Positions 17,468 through 25,518 are shown, counted from the first letter of the stretch. The stretch is 32,377 nt of DNA from Candidatus Dormiibacterota bacterium (GCA_003142035.1 PLOF01000074.1:111939-144315), one strand, 5' to 3'. Translations and numbers: made by a program. Notes: generated by a model from the sequence alone, not told the origin.

Positions 17468-18121
17468 ATGCGCCAAGGCATCGCCGGGATGGTGGCCACC
17501 GCGGCCGCGCTCACCGCCGCCTGCGGCAGCGGGGGCCTGGCGACGGAGACACCAGCCCAGATCTATGCGGCAGCCGCATCCGCCACCGCCAAGGTGGGCG
17601 GGTACGAGGCGACGGGTGAGGTCGCGGTCGCGGGCTCGAAGGTCACCTTCGACTTCAAGGTGCACGGCAGCGACTTCGCCGGATCCTTTGCGCTGGACGG
17701 GAGCACCATCCAGGTGCTGGCCGTCCAGGCCACCTTCTACATCGACGCGCCGGAGGCCGCCCTCGCCACCGACTTCGGCCTCTCCAGCGTGGAGGCAGCG
17801 CTGCTCGCCAACCGGTGGCTGAAGGTCCCCTCGTCGGAGTCCGCCGACTTCACCGATCTCACCTCGGTGACCGACATCGCGGCCCAGCTGGCCCATCACG
17901 GCTCCCTGACCGCCGGTGGAGCCGCCACCATCGACGGCCAGCTGGTCGTCCTGGTCCACGACGGCAGCGACAGCTTGCTGGCGGTGGCCACCTCGGGCCC
18001 GGCCTACCCGGTCCGGATTACGGCCACCGGGTCGAACGCGGGCCGCGCGGACTTCTCCAACTGGAACGGCATCGCGCCGGTCACCCCTCCACCGAGCCCG
18101 ATCAGCCTGCCCGGATCCTGA
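17468..18121 (+). CDS. Putative lipoprotein, LppX/LprG-like
   Basis: A 217-residue exported protein. The N-terminus has a short charged start, a hydrophobic stretch (IAGMVATAAALTAA) and Cys19 in a TAAC lipobox-like context, so lipidation is likely although the -3 residue is not the usual Leu. The mature part alternates strands (VGGYEATGEVAVAGSKVTFDFKVHGSDFAGSFAL), recalling the LolA/LppX family that carries lipids across the envelope. Its end (DFSNWNGIAPVTPP) resembles that of the membrane protein at 4163-5257. The frame is open far upstream, but the signal peptide fixes ATG 17468; a weak AGGGA lies 10 bases before it. TACACT at 17389-17394 is a possible -10. The specific ligand is unknown. 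Confidence 0.78.
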   Translation: MRQGIAGMVATAAALTAACGSGGLATETPAQIYAAAASATAKVGGYEATGEVAVAGSKVTFDFKVHGSDFAGSFALDGSTIQVLAVQATFYIDAPEAALATDFGLSSVEAALLANRWLKVPSSESADFTDLTSVTDIAAQLAHHGSLTAGGAATIDGQLVVLVHDGSDSLLAVATSGPAYPVRITATGSNAGRADFSNWNGIAPVTPPPSPISLPGS

Positions 18122-18151
18122 CCGGCGGCCGCACTGCGGCACGCCCAGCGC

Positions 18152-18988
18152 TCAGGCCGCCGCCGTCACTCCGGGCGAGGCCACGGCGTCAAGGAAGGTG
18201 GCGATGGCGTCGAGCTGGCCGCGGATGAATCCTTCGTTCCACCCATGGCCGGCGTCGTCGATGCAGGAGTAGCGGACCCGCGGCATCCCCTCCACCAGGT
18301 GCTCCAGCGCGTCGCGGCGGAGGAGGCGATCGTCGCTCGCGACAATGACCAGGCTCTCTCCCCGATGCCCGGCGAGGATGGGGGCGTCATGACGGCGGAG
18401 GCCGCTCCGCAGCCACTCCCTCTGAGCGCGAAGGGATGCCCGCTGCTGGTTGCGGAAGTTCATCTCAGCCTGGCCGGGGTCGACGTCGGCACCCTCCACC
18501 ATCAGCCGCTTGTAGAGGTCGCTCACCACACGGCGGTGGGACAGCCAGCTGATCACCGGGAAGGCCGGTCCGGAGGTCATCACCGCCGCCTGAAGATGGA
18601 ACCGGGCCCGAATCACCGATGGTTCCACCAGCGGGGTGTGGAGGATCAGACGGTCTACCCGTTCTGGCCACCTGGCCAGGTACTCGAAGGCGACCCCCGC
18701 ACCGAGGCAGAGACCGCCGAGGTCAAAGCGCTCCAGCCCCAGAGCCTCGACCAGCGGCTCGAGCGATCGGGCGAGAGCCGCGCAGGTGTGGCGGCCGGGG
18801 AGCGGCGGGCTCTCCCCCGACCCGGGAAGGTCGGGGATGATCAGCGTCCGGTACCGCCCGACGTCCTCGAACCAGGTCTGGAAGTTCTCCGCGGAACCCA
18901 GCCACCCGTGGCAGAGGAGCAGTGGCGGTCCATCTCCGCCAATGAGGTAGCGCAGCGGTCGGGGCGAGTCGAGAAAGCGCTCCTCCAC
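18152..18988 (-). CDS. Alpha/beta hydrolase with cysteine at the nucleophile position
   Basis: A 278-residue alpha/beta-hydrolase fold protein of unknown substrate. The oxyanion motif LLLCHGWLGS is at about 23-32 and PDLPGSGES at 52-60. The acid is around ASDD (217-220) and the histidine is H248 in DDAGHGWNEG. The nucleophile elbow reads GLCLG (92-96), so Cys94 replaces the usual Ser of GxSxG, as in dienelactone hydrolases. The start is GTG 18988, 30 bases after the stop of the aminotransferase, with no clear ribosome site, so translation may depend on the upstream gene. It converges on the lipoprotein gene with a 30-base gap. Confidence 0.87.
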   Translation of the reverse strand: MEERFLDSPRPLRYLIGGDGPPLLLCHGWLGSAENFQTWFEDVGRYRTLIIPDLPGSGESPPLPGRHTCAALARSLEPLVEALGLERFDLGGLCLGAGVAFEYLARWPERVDRLILHTPLVEPSVIRARFHLQAAVMTSGPAFPVISWLSHRRVVSDLYKRLMVEGADVDPGQAEMNFRNQQRASLRAQREWLRSGLRRHDAPILAGHRGESLVIVASDDRLLRRDALEHLVEGMPRVRYSCIDDAGHGWNEGFIRGQLDAIATFLDAVASPGVTAAA

Positions 18989-19018
18989 GGGGTCAGACGC
19001 CCCGCGGGGAGGGTGCGT

Positions 19019-20356
19019 TCATGCTCCGGCGGCCTCCAGCGAGGCTTCCAGGATGTCGAGGCCCTGGGTCAGCTCCTCGTCGGTGAGAGTGAGCGGGGGG
19101 ATCAGCCGGATCACGTTTTCGTCGAGCCCGCAGCTGAGCAGGAGCAGGTTCCGATCCACGGCGGCGTGGATGATCCGTTGGACCAGCTCGGGCGCCGGGC
19201 GCCCGTCCTCCATGAACTCGAGGCCGATCATGAGTCCGCGCCCGCGCACGTTGCCGAGCCGGGGATGATCCGCACGCCAGCCGCGGGCCCGCTCCAGAAT
19301 CCGCTCGCCAAGCACTGCCGCCCGCTCCGGTAGCCGCTCACTGCGCAGGGTCTCGATGACCGCCACCGCAGCCGCGCAGGCCACCGCGTTGCCACCGTAG
19401 GTGGTCCCGTGCTCACCCGAGTGCCACTTGGCCATCACCGAGGCCTTGGCGACCATCGCTCCGATCGGCAGGCCGTTGCCCAACCCCTTGGCCACGCACA
19501 TGATGTCGGGGACCACGCCCTCGTGCTCGACCGCAAACATGCGTCCGGTGCGGCCGAAGCCCGTCTGCACCTCGTCAGCAACCAGCAGGATGCCGTGGGT
19601 GTCGCAGATCTCCCGCAGCTTGCGCAGGAAGCCGTCCGGGGGCACCACGTAGCCGCCCTCGCCCTGGATCGGCTCGACGACGATCGCCGCAACGGACTCG
19701 GGCGGCACGACGGTCTGGAAGAGGAGGTCAAGGTCCTCCCCGGCCGCGATCGGGCAGGGCTCCCCGGGGCCGTGGCTGCACAGGCGGAAGCAGTAGGGGT
19801 AGCGGACGTGGTGCACGCCAGGAAGGAAGGGGCCCATCTGCACCCGGTACTTGGCCCGGCTGGCGGTGAGGGTCAGCGCACCGTACGTCCTGCCATGGAA
19901 AGCGCCGAGGAAGGCGATGATCTCGCTGCGGCCGGTGGCACGGCGGGCCAGCTTGATCGCCGCCTCCACCGCCTCGGCGCCGCTGTTGCCGAAGAACACC
20001 GAGTTGAGGCCGGCGGGGGTGACGCCCACCAGGGCCTCGGCGGCCGCGACGAGCTGGGGATGGTGGGTGGTGCCCGAGACGTGCCAGAGCCGGTCGACCT
20101 GCTCGCGCACCGCGCTCATCACCACGGGGTGGCGGTGGCCGAGGTTGGTGACCCCGATGCCGCAGGTGAAGTCGAGCACCGACCTTCCGTCGAGGGTGTG
20201 CAGCCACGCTCCCTCGGCAGTGTCCACCACGAGGTCGCTCGACCGGCCGAAGGCCGGCGATATCAGCTCCCGGTCCTTCTCGAGGAGGGTGGCGATGGAC
20301 AGGCGGCTATCGACAGTGGGTTGATTCAACGGACCAAGCTCCAGTGTGGGGCACAC
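19019..20356 (-). CDS. Class III aminotransferase (4-aminobutyrate/acetylornithine aminotransferase-like)
   Basis: A 445-residue fold-type I PLP aminotransferase of subgroup II. Motifs: DFTCGIGVTNLGHRHP (62-77), FFGNSGAEAVEAAIKLAR (121-138), EPIQGEGGYVVPP (228-240), DEVQTGFGRTG (261-271) and the PLP lysine K290 in VAKGLGNGLPIGA. The closest fit is GabT-like omega-aminotransferases acting on 4-aminobutyrate or a related omega-amino acid; the exact substrate cannot be read. GTG 20356 lies 9 bases after the upstream gene. An alternative TTG at 20329 has GGAG 8 bases before it and would remove nine non-conserved residues. A downstream hydrolase follows by 30 bases. Confidence 0.92.
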   Translation of the reverse strand: MCPTLELGPLNQPTVDSRLSIATLLEKDRELISPAFGRSSDLVVDTAEGAWLHTLDGRSVLDFTCGIGVTNLGHRHPVVMSAVREQVDRLWHVSGTTHHPQLVAAAEALVGVTPAGLNSVFFGNSGAEAVEAAIKLARRATGRSEIIAFLGAFHGRTYGALTLTASRAKYRVQMGPFLPGVHHVRYPYCFRLCSHGPGEPCPIAAGEDLDLLFQTVVPPESVAAIVVEPIQGEGGYVVPPDGFLRKLREICDTHGILLVADEVQTGFGRTGRMFAVEHEGVVPDIMCVAKGLGNGLPIGAMVAKASVMAKWHSGEHGTTYGGNAVACAAAVAVIETLRSERLPERAAVLGERILERARGWRADHPRLGNVRGRGLMIGLEFMEDGRPAPELVQRIIHAAVDRNLLLLSCGLDENVIRLIPPLTLTDEELTQGLDILEASLEAAGA

Positions 20357-20365
20357 GACGGCGGC

Positions 20366-21115
20366 TCAGGGCGCGCTGACGCCTTCCCGGGGCAGGTTAC
20401 TCCTCACCGGTGAGCGCAGGCGGAGCCTGCCCAGGGAGAGGAAGCCGGCGAACATCACCGCCATCCCGACGGCCTCGTAACCGCCGAGGTAATCCGCGGA
20501 ACCGAGCGTGCAGTGACCAGTGGCGTTGCTGATCTTGGCGGCGCTGAAGCCGGCGGCGATCACCAGGGCTCCGGCGGTGAGCAGGACGTTGCAGACGATT
20601 CTGTCGAGGTGGTCGCGCTCGCGGAGGAAACGCCACCCTGACCAGGCAGCGCCGCCGGCGAAGACCACGGTGCCGACGATGTTGAAGACGACTGCGGCGA
20701 GCGCGACGGGTGCCACCGAGCTGAAGGCACCACCGAAGAGGCCACAGGGCGTCGCCAGGCTGGCGGCGTTGACTGGGGCGACGAAGGCGTCGACCGCCAC
20801 CACCGCGGTGAGGACGGCGACGACCAGGGCGCTGATGTGCGCCACCCAGCGCGGGACGAGGAGGTAGAGAGTGCCGAGTGCCAGGTAGATCACGCCGAGG
20901 GCTCCTCCCAGGAGGTAGAAGAGCCGGAAGAGGAGCACGTGGTCCTGGAATCCCTGCGTCTCCCCCAGAGATTGGGCAGCCGCCGCCGCGGCGAAGATGA
21001 GCAGGCCCAGGGTCCAAAAGGCAAAGGAGGGGCGATGGCTCCTCAGCCACCGGGCGGCGACGACAAGCGCAAACAGGAAGCTCAGGAGGGCGGCGAGACC
21101 GGCAAGGTTGTCCAC
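20366..21115 (-). CDS. Seven-helix integral membrane protein of unknown function
   Basis: About 249 residues with seven hydrophobic helices, connected by short loops, and a short basic tail (LGRLRLRSPVRSNLPRE). Examples of the helices are LAGLAALLSFLFALVVAARWL, FRLFYLLGGALGVIYLALGTLYLL and IVCNVLLTAGALVIAAGFSAA. The layout resembles seven-helix sensor modules attached to kinases or cyclases in other bacteria, but no output domain is fused. The longer frame reaching 21310 would add 65 Arg/Pro-rich residues that run through two DNA palindromes, so GTG 21115 (VDNLAGLAALLSF) is preferred. It is divergent from a diguanylate cyclase and may be co-transcribed with the downstream aminotransferase (9-base gap). 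Confidence 0.75.
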   Translation of the reverse strand: MDNLAGLAALLSFLFALVVAARWLRSHRPSFAFWTLGLLIFAAAAAAQSLGETQGFQDHVLLFRLFYLLGGALGVIYLALGTLYLLVPRWVAHISALVVAVLTAVVAVDAFVAPVNAASLATPCGLFGGAFSSVAPVALAAVVFNIVGTVVFAGGAAWSGWRFLRERDHLDRIVCNVLLTAGALVIAAGFSAAKISNATGHCTLGSADYLGGYEAVGMAVMFAGFLSLGRLRLRSPVRSNLPREGVSAP

Positions 21116-21154
21116 AAGCCGGTGTGGATAGCACACTCGGGGTGGCGACCGCCG

Positions 21155-21172
21155 CCTCGCGCCGCTGCGAGG
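21155..21172. repeat. Inverted repeat CCTCGC-N6-GCGAGG
   Basis: A 6-bp perfect inverted repeat with a 6-base centre, 40 bases upstream of the seven-helix gene start, on the side facing the divergent diguanylate cyclase. It could be an operator half of the pair with the palindrome at 21180-21199. Confidence 0.45.
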
Positions 21173-21179
21173 GGGCTCG

Positions 21180-21199
21180 CACGCGCCGGCCGGCGCGTG
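21180..21199. promoter_or_regulatory. 20-bp perfect zero-spacer palindrome, candidate operator
   Basis: CACGCGCCGG followed directly by its reverse complement CCGGCGCGTG, then five A residues (21200-21204). It lies in the 226-base gap between the divergent seven-helix gene and the diguanylate cyclase. A perfect 20-bp palindrome without a loop suits a dimeric regulator better than an RNA hairpin. No regulator gene for it is identified. Confidence 0.5.
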
Positions 21200-21313
21200 A
21201 AAAACCCCGGAACCTGTGGGATCATGAATCGCATCTTCGACGGGATGAGGGGGGGGTCGGGAGCGGATGCCTAGCAACCCAGTGCGGCGGCGTATCGTGG
21301 ACCACGTCAATTC

Positions 21314-21323
21314 TTGAATTCAA
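21314..21323. promoter_or_regulatory. AT-rich palindrome TTGAATTCAA upstream of the diguanylate cyclase
   Basis: A 10-bp perfect palindrome centred 23 bases before ATG 21342. It is conspicuously AT-rich for this DNA and may overlap the promoter (its TTGAAT half could serve as a -35, although no -10 was found at the right distance). Confidence 0.35.
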
Positions 21324-21341
21324 CCAAGCACCGTACCTCCC

Positions 21342-22052
21342 ATGCCTGACCCGGTCGACCCCGCATCCACACCCGACGATCACGGCGACCTCCCGGTCGA
21401 CCTGGTCGGGTGGGCGACAGGCCATCGCCTCACGGCGGAGGACCCGGTCAGCCCGGAGCTGGCTCGTGAGCTTCTCTCGACGGCACTCGGGGTCCGGGCG
21501 GCACAGCTCTCCGGACTGAGCGACACTGACATCGCCGCCGGGCTGGAGCGACTGCGCGCCCTGGTTCGCCAGATCCAGCGCCTCTCTGCTGCGGCAGCCG
21601 TCGACGACCTCACCGGAGCGCTCCGCCGGGGCGCCGGCCTCCAGGCAATGACCCGGGAGATGGCGCGCTTTGCCCGCTTCGGGGGCAAGGGTGTGGCCGC
21701 GATCTTCATCGACGTCGATGGGCTCAAACGGATCAATGACAGTGAGGGCCACGCTGCCGGAGACACCCTTCTCGCGGGCGTGGTGGCTGCCATCCGCGAC
21801 CGGTTGCGCGCCTATGACCTCGTGATCCGCTGGGGCGGAGACGAGTTCGTCTGCATCCTCCCCGATGCCACCCGCGCAGAGGCGGAGCGGACCCTCGCCG
21901 ACATCGAGCAGCACGTTCGCGACCGGACCTCGGGCCGCACGGTGAGCAGCGGATTGGCTTCCCTGGAGAGCGGTGACACCGCCGCCACCCTGGTCAACCG
22001 CGCCGACCAGGCGCTCTACGCCCGGCGCGAGGCGATCCGGGCCAGGGCCTGA
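21342..22052 (+). CDS. Diguanylate cyclase (GGDEF domain)
   Basis: A 236-residue soluble protein making c-di-GMP from two GTP. Residues 1-85 form an N-terminal helical region of unknown role with no membrane segment. The GGDEF domain begins at AAVDDLTGALRR (85-96), continues with the metal-binding strand IFIDVDGLKRIND (121-133) and carries an intact GGDEF at 165-169. The product-inhibition I-site RAYD (156-159) is exactly five residues before it, so feedback control is expected. The ATG at 21342 lacks a strong ribosome site. The upstream gap shared with the seven-helix membrane gene contains three palindromes. It converges on the receiver-domain gene. Confidence 0.92.
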   Translation: MPDPVDPASTPDDHGDLPVDLVGWATGHRLTAEDPVSPELARELLSTALGVRAAQLSGLSDTDIAAGLERLRALVRQIQRLSAAAAVDDLTGALRRGAGLQAMTREMARFARFGGKGVAAIFIDVDGLKRINDSEGHAAGDTLLAGVVAAIRDRLRAYDLVIRWGGDEFVCILPDATRAEAERTLADIEQHVRDRTSGRTVSSGLASLESGDTAATLVNRADQALYARREAIRARA

Positions 22053-22118
22053 GGCTCAGCCGGGTGCCACCGGGACGGCCACTCGGCCCGGCGTGATCCA
22101 CGGACCCCCGCCCGGGTC

Positions 22119-22688
22119 TTAGTTGGGGATGGGGGTGATCTCCGCGGCGCCGGGTGTGTGGGTGATCTGCTCCCGGAGCAGCGCGACCATGGTTTGGAAG
22201 TCGGCCGGCTTGAGGAGGAGGGTGACGCCGGGCAGGGTCAGCGCCTCCTGGAGCCGCAGGTTGCGTGGATCGATGGCGGTGTGGAGGATCACGGGCACGT
22301 CTCCGCAGAGCGCGTGGCTGCGGACCTTGCGGCAGAGATCCAGACCGTCTTCTCCCCGAAGCCGGAAGTCGGCGAGGATCACGTCCGGCTCGAACGTCTC
22401 GAGGGCCATCTCAAGACCGTTGGTGTCCGTGACGAGGCTCACCTCGAAGCCCCCCTGGGGGAGCACGTCGCGGAGGAGACCGCCCAGGTAGCGATGATCC
22501 TCGACGACAAGGACCCGGGGTGCTCGACCCGCCCGTGGATGCGGGATGCTCCCACTGGTCACCTGGTGCCCCTCCACGCCAGGGGCCTTCCCGACATATG
22601 AGGAGCCTGCGCCACCAGGGGGCTCCCCGGGAACTCCCCGATGTCCCGTTTCGGCGGGACGTTTGCGTCTTGGCAAGAGCCTGGTCAC
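22119..22688 (-). CDS. Stand-alone response regulator receiver domain
   Basis: A 189-residue protein. Residues 1-55 are a Pro/Gly-rich basic extension. Residues 57-175 are a receiver (REC) domain with the acidic pair E63-D64, phospho-acceptor D107 in PDVILADFRL, T137 in ILHTAID and K160 in LLLKPAD. There is no DNA-binding or enzymatic output domain, so it probably relays by protein contact, as CheY- or DivK-like proteins do. No histidine kinase is nearby, so the partner is unknown. The start is GTG 22688, closely preceded by a promoter (22698-22726), leaving almost no leader; a start inside the low-complexity extension cannot be ruled out. Confidence 0.85.
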   Translation of the reverse strand: MTRLLPRRKRPAETGHRGVPGEPPGGAGSSYVGKAPGVEGHQVTSGSIPHPRAGRAPRVLVVEDHRYLGGLLRDVLPQGGFEVSLVTDTNGLEMALETFEPDVILADFRLRGEDGLDLCRKVRSHALCGDVPVILHTAIDPRNLRLQEALTLPGVTLLLKPADFQTMVALLREQITHTPGAAEITPIPN

Positions 22689-22697
22689 TATGGTAAA

Positions 22698-22726
22698 AAC
22701 GTAGACCCTTTTTGCCTCGCCGCCAA
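22698..22726 (-). promoter_or_regulatory. Sigma70-like promoter for the receiver gene
   Basis: On the minus strand TTGGCG (22726-22721), a 17-base spacer, then TACGTT (22703-22698). The GTG start at 22688 is 9 bases after the -10, so the leader would be about 2-3 bases. It sits in the 49-base gap after the membrane gene, giving the receiver gene its own promoter. Confidence 0.5.
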
Positions 22727-22737
22727 GTGACGGTATT

Positions 22738-23697
22738 TCAGCGGGTCACCCAGTAGAGGCCAAAGAGCGCAATCGCGACCACCGCGAGGTGCTCGGCGAC
22801 GCTGGAGAGGCGGCGGGGGGGGATGACGGCGCCAGCCACCATGCCGCGCACTCCATACCAGATCACGAGGGTCACGGCGGCCGCCACACCCGGGGTGACC
22901 ACCGCCCAGTCGACCGCGACCATGGCTCCGGTCACGATGACGGCGGTGAGAGCCGCAAGAGCGGCCGTGTGACGGAGGCGCGTCTCGGTTTGGAGCCCGT
23001 CGAGGGTGACCAGGCCGACCCCCACCAGGGCGACCGCGACCCGGAGCCCGAGGGGCAGGTTCTCGCTGGCCGAGGCGAGAAGCACGGGCACCAGCACCGC
23101 GATGGCAGCGGCGTCGCGGAGGAAGCGAGCCCCCCAGCCCTCCCTGCCGCTGGCCCGGAGCCCACCGAGGTGGGGCAACCCGCCGCAGACCGCGACGGTG
23201 ATGGCGGCGGCGACCAGCCGGGTTCGGATGTCGACCGTGCCGGCGAGGACCAGGTAGAAGGCGCCGAGGGCCGCCACAGGGAGGGCGATCGCTTCCACCT
23301 CCGGCCGGTGCTCCGGCGGGTAGACGAAACGATCGTAGGCGGTGAGGGCCAGCCCAGTCACGAGACAGAGCGCGGTGACCCCGACCACGGAGCCGAAGAG
23401 CCCAACCGCTCCGGGGCGGAGTGCGACCGCAACCGCACAGGCCGCCACCCCGAGCGCCGCGTGCATGATCGGGAATGGAACCTCGGCGAGGCGCGGCTCG
23501 GAGGAGATCCCCAGGGCCCGCCGCGCCTGTTCGGCATAGTAGGCGTGACCCCGCGCGGGGGCACCCGTGCGCAGCCGATCCTCAGGTGGTCCCGCCGCAC
23601 GGCGGCTCCGCGGCGGAGCATCGCCCGCCATGCGCCGAGGCGCGTGGCCGCCATCCCTCTTCAGACGCTCAGGGGGCAGAGGAGCCCTCGCGGCCAT
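22738..23697 (-). CDS. Polytopic membrane protein of unknown function
   Basis: A 319-residue protein. Residues 1-70 are basic and Pro/Arg-rich, probably cytoplasmic. Residues 75-319 contain about eight hydrophobic helices, e.g. MHAALGVAACAVAVAL, VVGVTALCLVTGLALTAYD and DAAAIAVLVPVLLASA, ending in LAVVAIALFGLYWVTR. I do not recognise the family. ATG 23697 has GAGGA 5 bases upstream and overlaps the end of the cupin gene by 29 bases, so translation is coupled to it. As the last gene of the metK-manC-hexomutase-cupin run it may take part in a surface-glycan or lipid step (inference from position only). Confidence 0.75.
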   Translation of the reverse strand: MAARAPLPPERLKRDGGHAPRRMAGDAPPRSRRAAGPPEDRLRTGAPARGHAYYAEQARRALGISSEPRLAEVPFPIMHAALGVAACAVAVALRPGAVGLFGSVVGVTALCLVTGLALTAYDRFVYPPEHRPEVEAIALPVAALGAFYLVLAGTVDIRTRLVAAAITVAVCGGLPHLGGLRASGREGWGARFLRDAAAIAVLVPVLLASASENLPLGLRVAVALVGVGLVTLDGLQTETRLRHTAALAALTAVIVTGAMVAVDWAVVTPGVAAAVTLVIWYGVRGMVAGAVIPPRRLSSVAEHLAVVAIALFGLYWVTR

Positions 23698-24067
23698 ATC
23701 GATCCTCGAGTCTGACGACGTCGTCGATCTCCGCTGAGGAGACCTCGAAGAGATCGGTCCCTTCCACGGCGACGAAGCGATGGCGGCGGCCCGAACGAAC
23801 GCGCGCGCTCATACCGGGGGCGAGACGGTACGTCTCGAGGGTGCCGTCGGCGTTCTCGAGCACCAGGTCCAGAAGGCCCGAGACCACAAAGATGGATTCG
23901 TCCTTCTGGACGTGGTACTGGAGGGAGAGCGCCTGGCCGCCCTCGATGTGAAGGAGCTTGCCCAGGTAGCGGTCGGTGACCGCCCAGCGCAGCTCGTATC
24001 CCCAGGGTTTGTCGACCCGTCCGTGACCGGCGGGCTGGATGTCGGCCGAAAGCGGCCCCTCGCTCAT
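23669..24067 (-). CDS. Stand-alone cupin resembling the C-terminal domain of type II phosphomannose isomerase
   Basis: A 132-residue single cupin. It follows the layout of the isomerase half of fused PMI/GMP enzymes: RVDKPWGYELRW (17-28), a GGQALSLQYHVQKDESIFVVSG core (43-64), then APGMSARVRSGRRHRF (83-98) and VVRLEDRYGR at the end. Possible metal ligands are H52, E57 and H96. The second histidine of the usual HxH is Gln54, so activity or metal binding may be altered. It overlaps the stop of the phosphohexomutase gene (TCAT, 24064-24067). Next to manC it may supply mannose-6-phosphate isomerase activity or bind a sugar; that role is inferred. Confidence 0.82.
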   Translation of the reverse strand: MSEGPLSADIQPAGHGRVDKPWGYELRWAVTDRYLGKLLHIEGGQALSLQYHVQKDESIFVVSGLLDLVLENADGTLETYRLAPGMSARVRSGRRHRFVAVEGTDLFEVSSAEIDDVVRLEDRYGREGSSAP

Positions 24068-25518
24068 CGGGCTCCGCCGCCGGGCTGCGGCTCCCCGATC
24101 CCCACCATCTGCTCCATGGCGTTGAGCAACTCCTCGACCCGTTCCGGGACTGCCGCCTCGGCGTAGACCCTCATCAGCGGCTCAGTCCCGCTCATGCGCA
24201 CCAACACCCAGCTGGTGTCGGCGAGGAGGAACTTGAAGCCGTCGTCGCTACGGGTCCCGACCACGGGGACGCCGGCGATCTCCTTCGGTTGCTGTACGCG
24301 CATCCGCTCCTCGACCTGGTGCTTGCGCTCTTCGTAATCCGCCCGCTCGAAGCGGACATCGCGCCGGGCGTAGCTGTGGGGACCGACCAGGTCAAAGAGA
24401 TGCTGGAGCACGCGGGAAAGCGGCATGCCGTAGGCGACGACCATCTCGGCGATGGTGAGACCGGCGACGATCCCATCGCGCTCGGGGATGTGGCCCCGGA
24501 AGGCGAAACCGCCCGACTCCTCGCCGGCGAGGAGTGCGTCGGTCTCGATCATCTTGGGACCGATGTACTTGAAGCCGACGGGGGTCTCGATGACCGGGAC
24601 ACCGAATCGCTCGCCGAGCCTGTCCAGCATCACGCCACTGGTCAGCGACCGGATCAGATGCCCGCGCAATCCCCGCTTCTCGAGCAGGTACATGGCGAGC
24701 AGCGCCATCACCTCGAGCTGGGTGATGAAGCGGCCGGTCTCGTCGATGATCCCCACCCGGTCCGAGTCGCCGTCGTTGGCGATGCAGAGGTCGAATCCCC
24801 CCGCCGCCATCTTCGCCATGGCCTCGGGCATGTACTTTCCGATGGGCTCGGGGTGCATGCCGCCGAAGCCGGGGTTCCGGTCCGCGTGCAGCTCGGCCAC
24901 CGCAGTCTTGCCACCGGCGACCGCTGCCCGGATCAGGCCCATCCCGGAGCCGTACATCGGCTCGTGGAGGATGCGCAGCCCGGCATCGCGCAGCCGCTGC
25001 AGATCGACGAGGCGGCCCACCTGACGGAGGTAGTCCGGGACCGGGTCCACGATCTGCACCCTGCCGCTCGCCTGCGCCTCCTCGAACGGGATGGCGAGGG
25101 CTCCCTCCTCGAGGGCCCGGCGCGTGTGCTTCTCCAGCTGTTCCACCACCTCGGGAGCGGCGGAACCGCCGTAATCGGGCTTGTATTTGAGGCCGTTGAA
25201 CTCGGCGGGGTTGTGGCTGGCGGTGACGGCCACCGCGCCCGCCTGGTGCCGCTCGACGACCGTCCAGGTGATGGTGGGCGTGGGCACCGGGTGGTCGAGC
25301 AGGAGAACGTTCTGTCCGTTGGCGGCGAGCACACGAGCCACCTCGCGGGCAAAGAGCTCCGCGGAGAAGCGGGTGTCGTGGCCGACGACCACGCCCCGGG
25401 AATCTCCCTCCAGGTACCAGGCCACCCCCTGGGCGACGGCGCGGACCCTCTCGTAGGTGAAGTCATCGGCGACGACGGCGCGCCACCCGTCGGTGCCGAA
25501 GTTGATGGGCAAGGTCAT
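24064..25518 (-). CDS. Phosphoglucomutase/phosphomannomutase family protein
   Basis: A 484-residue alpha-D-phosphohexomutase. All four signatures are intact: FGTDGWRA at the start (7-14), the phosphoserine loop TASHNP (99-104, Ser101), the magnesium loop DGDSDR (249-254) and the sugar loop GEESGG (332-337). The phosphate-binding RMSGTEPLMRVYAE sits near the C-terminus. Glucose versus mannose specificity cannot be settled from the motifs. With manC two genes upstream, mannose-6-phosphate to mannose-1-phosphate conversion (ManB role) fits. It could equally feed glucose-1-phosphate from glycogen phosphorylase into glycolysis. It overlaps the cupin gene by 4 bases. Confidence 0.93.
   Translation of the reverse strand: MTLPINFGTDGWRAVVADDFTYERVRAVAQGVAWYLEGDSRGVVVGHDTRFSAELFAREVARVLAANGQNVLLLDHPVPTPTITWTVVERHQAGAVAVTASHNPAEFNGLKYKPDYGGSAAPEVVEQLEKHTRRALEEGALAIPFEEAQASGRVQIVDPVPDYLRQVGRLVDLQRLRDAGLRILHEPMYGSGMGLIRAAVAGGKTAVAELHADRNPGFGGMHPEPIGKYMPEAMAKMAAGGFDLCIANDGDSDRVGIIDETGRFITQLEVMALLAMYLLEKRGLRGHLIRSLTSGVMLDRLGERFGVPVIETPVGFKYIGPKMIETDALLAGEESGGFAFRGHIPERDGIVAGLTIAEMVVAYGMPLSRVLQHLFDLVGPHSYARRDVRFERADYEERKHQVEERMRVQQPKEIAGVPVVGTRSDDGFKFLLADTSWVLVRMSGTEPLMRVYAEAAVPERVEELLNAMEQMVGIGEPQPGGGAR

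Noticed and set aside
18123-18162. GGCGGCC...GGCCGCC stem between the lipoprotein and hydrolase genes as a terminator
   Set aside because: The loop is about 24 bases, one arm lies in the hydrolase coding end, and there is no T-tract; chance pairing is likely in this composition.
21116-21310. 65-residue N-terminal extension of the seven-helix protein
   Set aside because: Arg/Pro-rich, non-membrane, and encoded by the palindromic control region. GTG 21115 directly precedes the first helix.
25290-25305. AGAACGTTCT palindrome as a second LexA box
   Set aside because: The half-sites are directly adjacent without the 4-base centre, and it lies inside the phosphohexomutase coding sequence.
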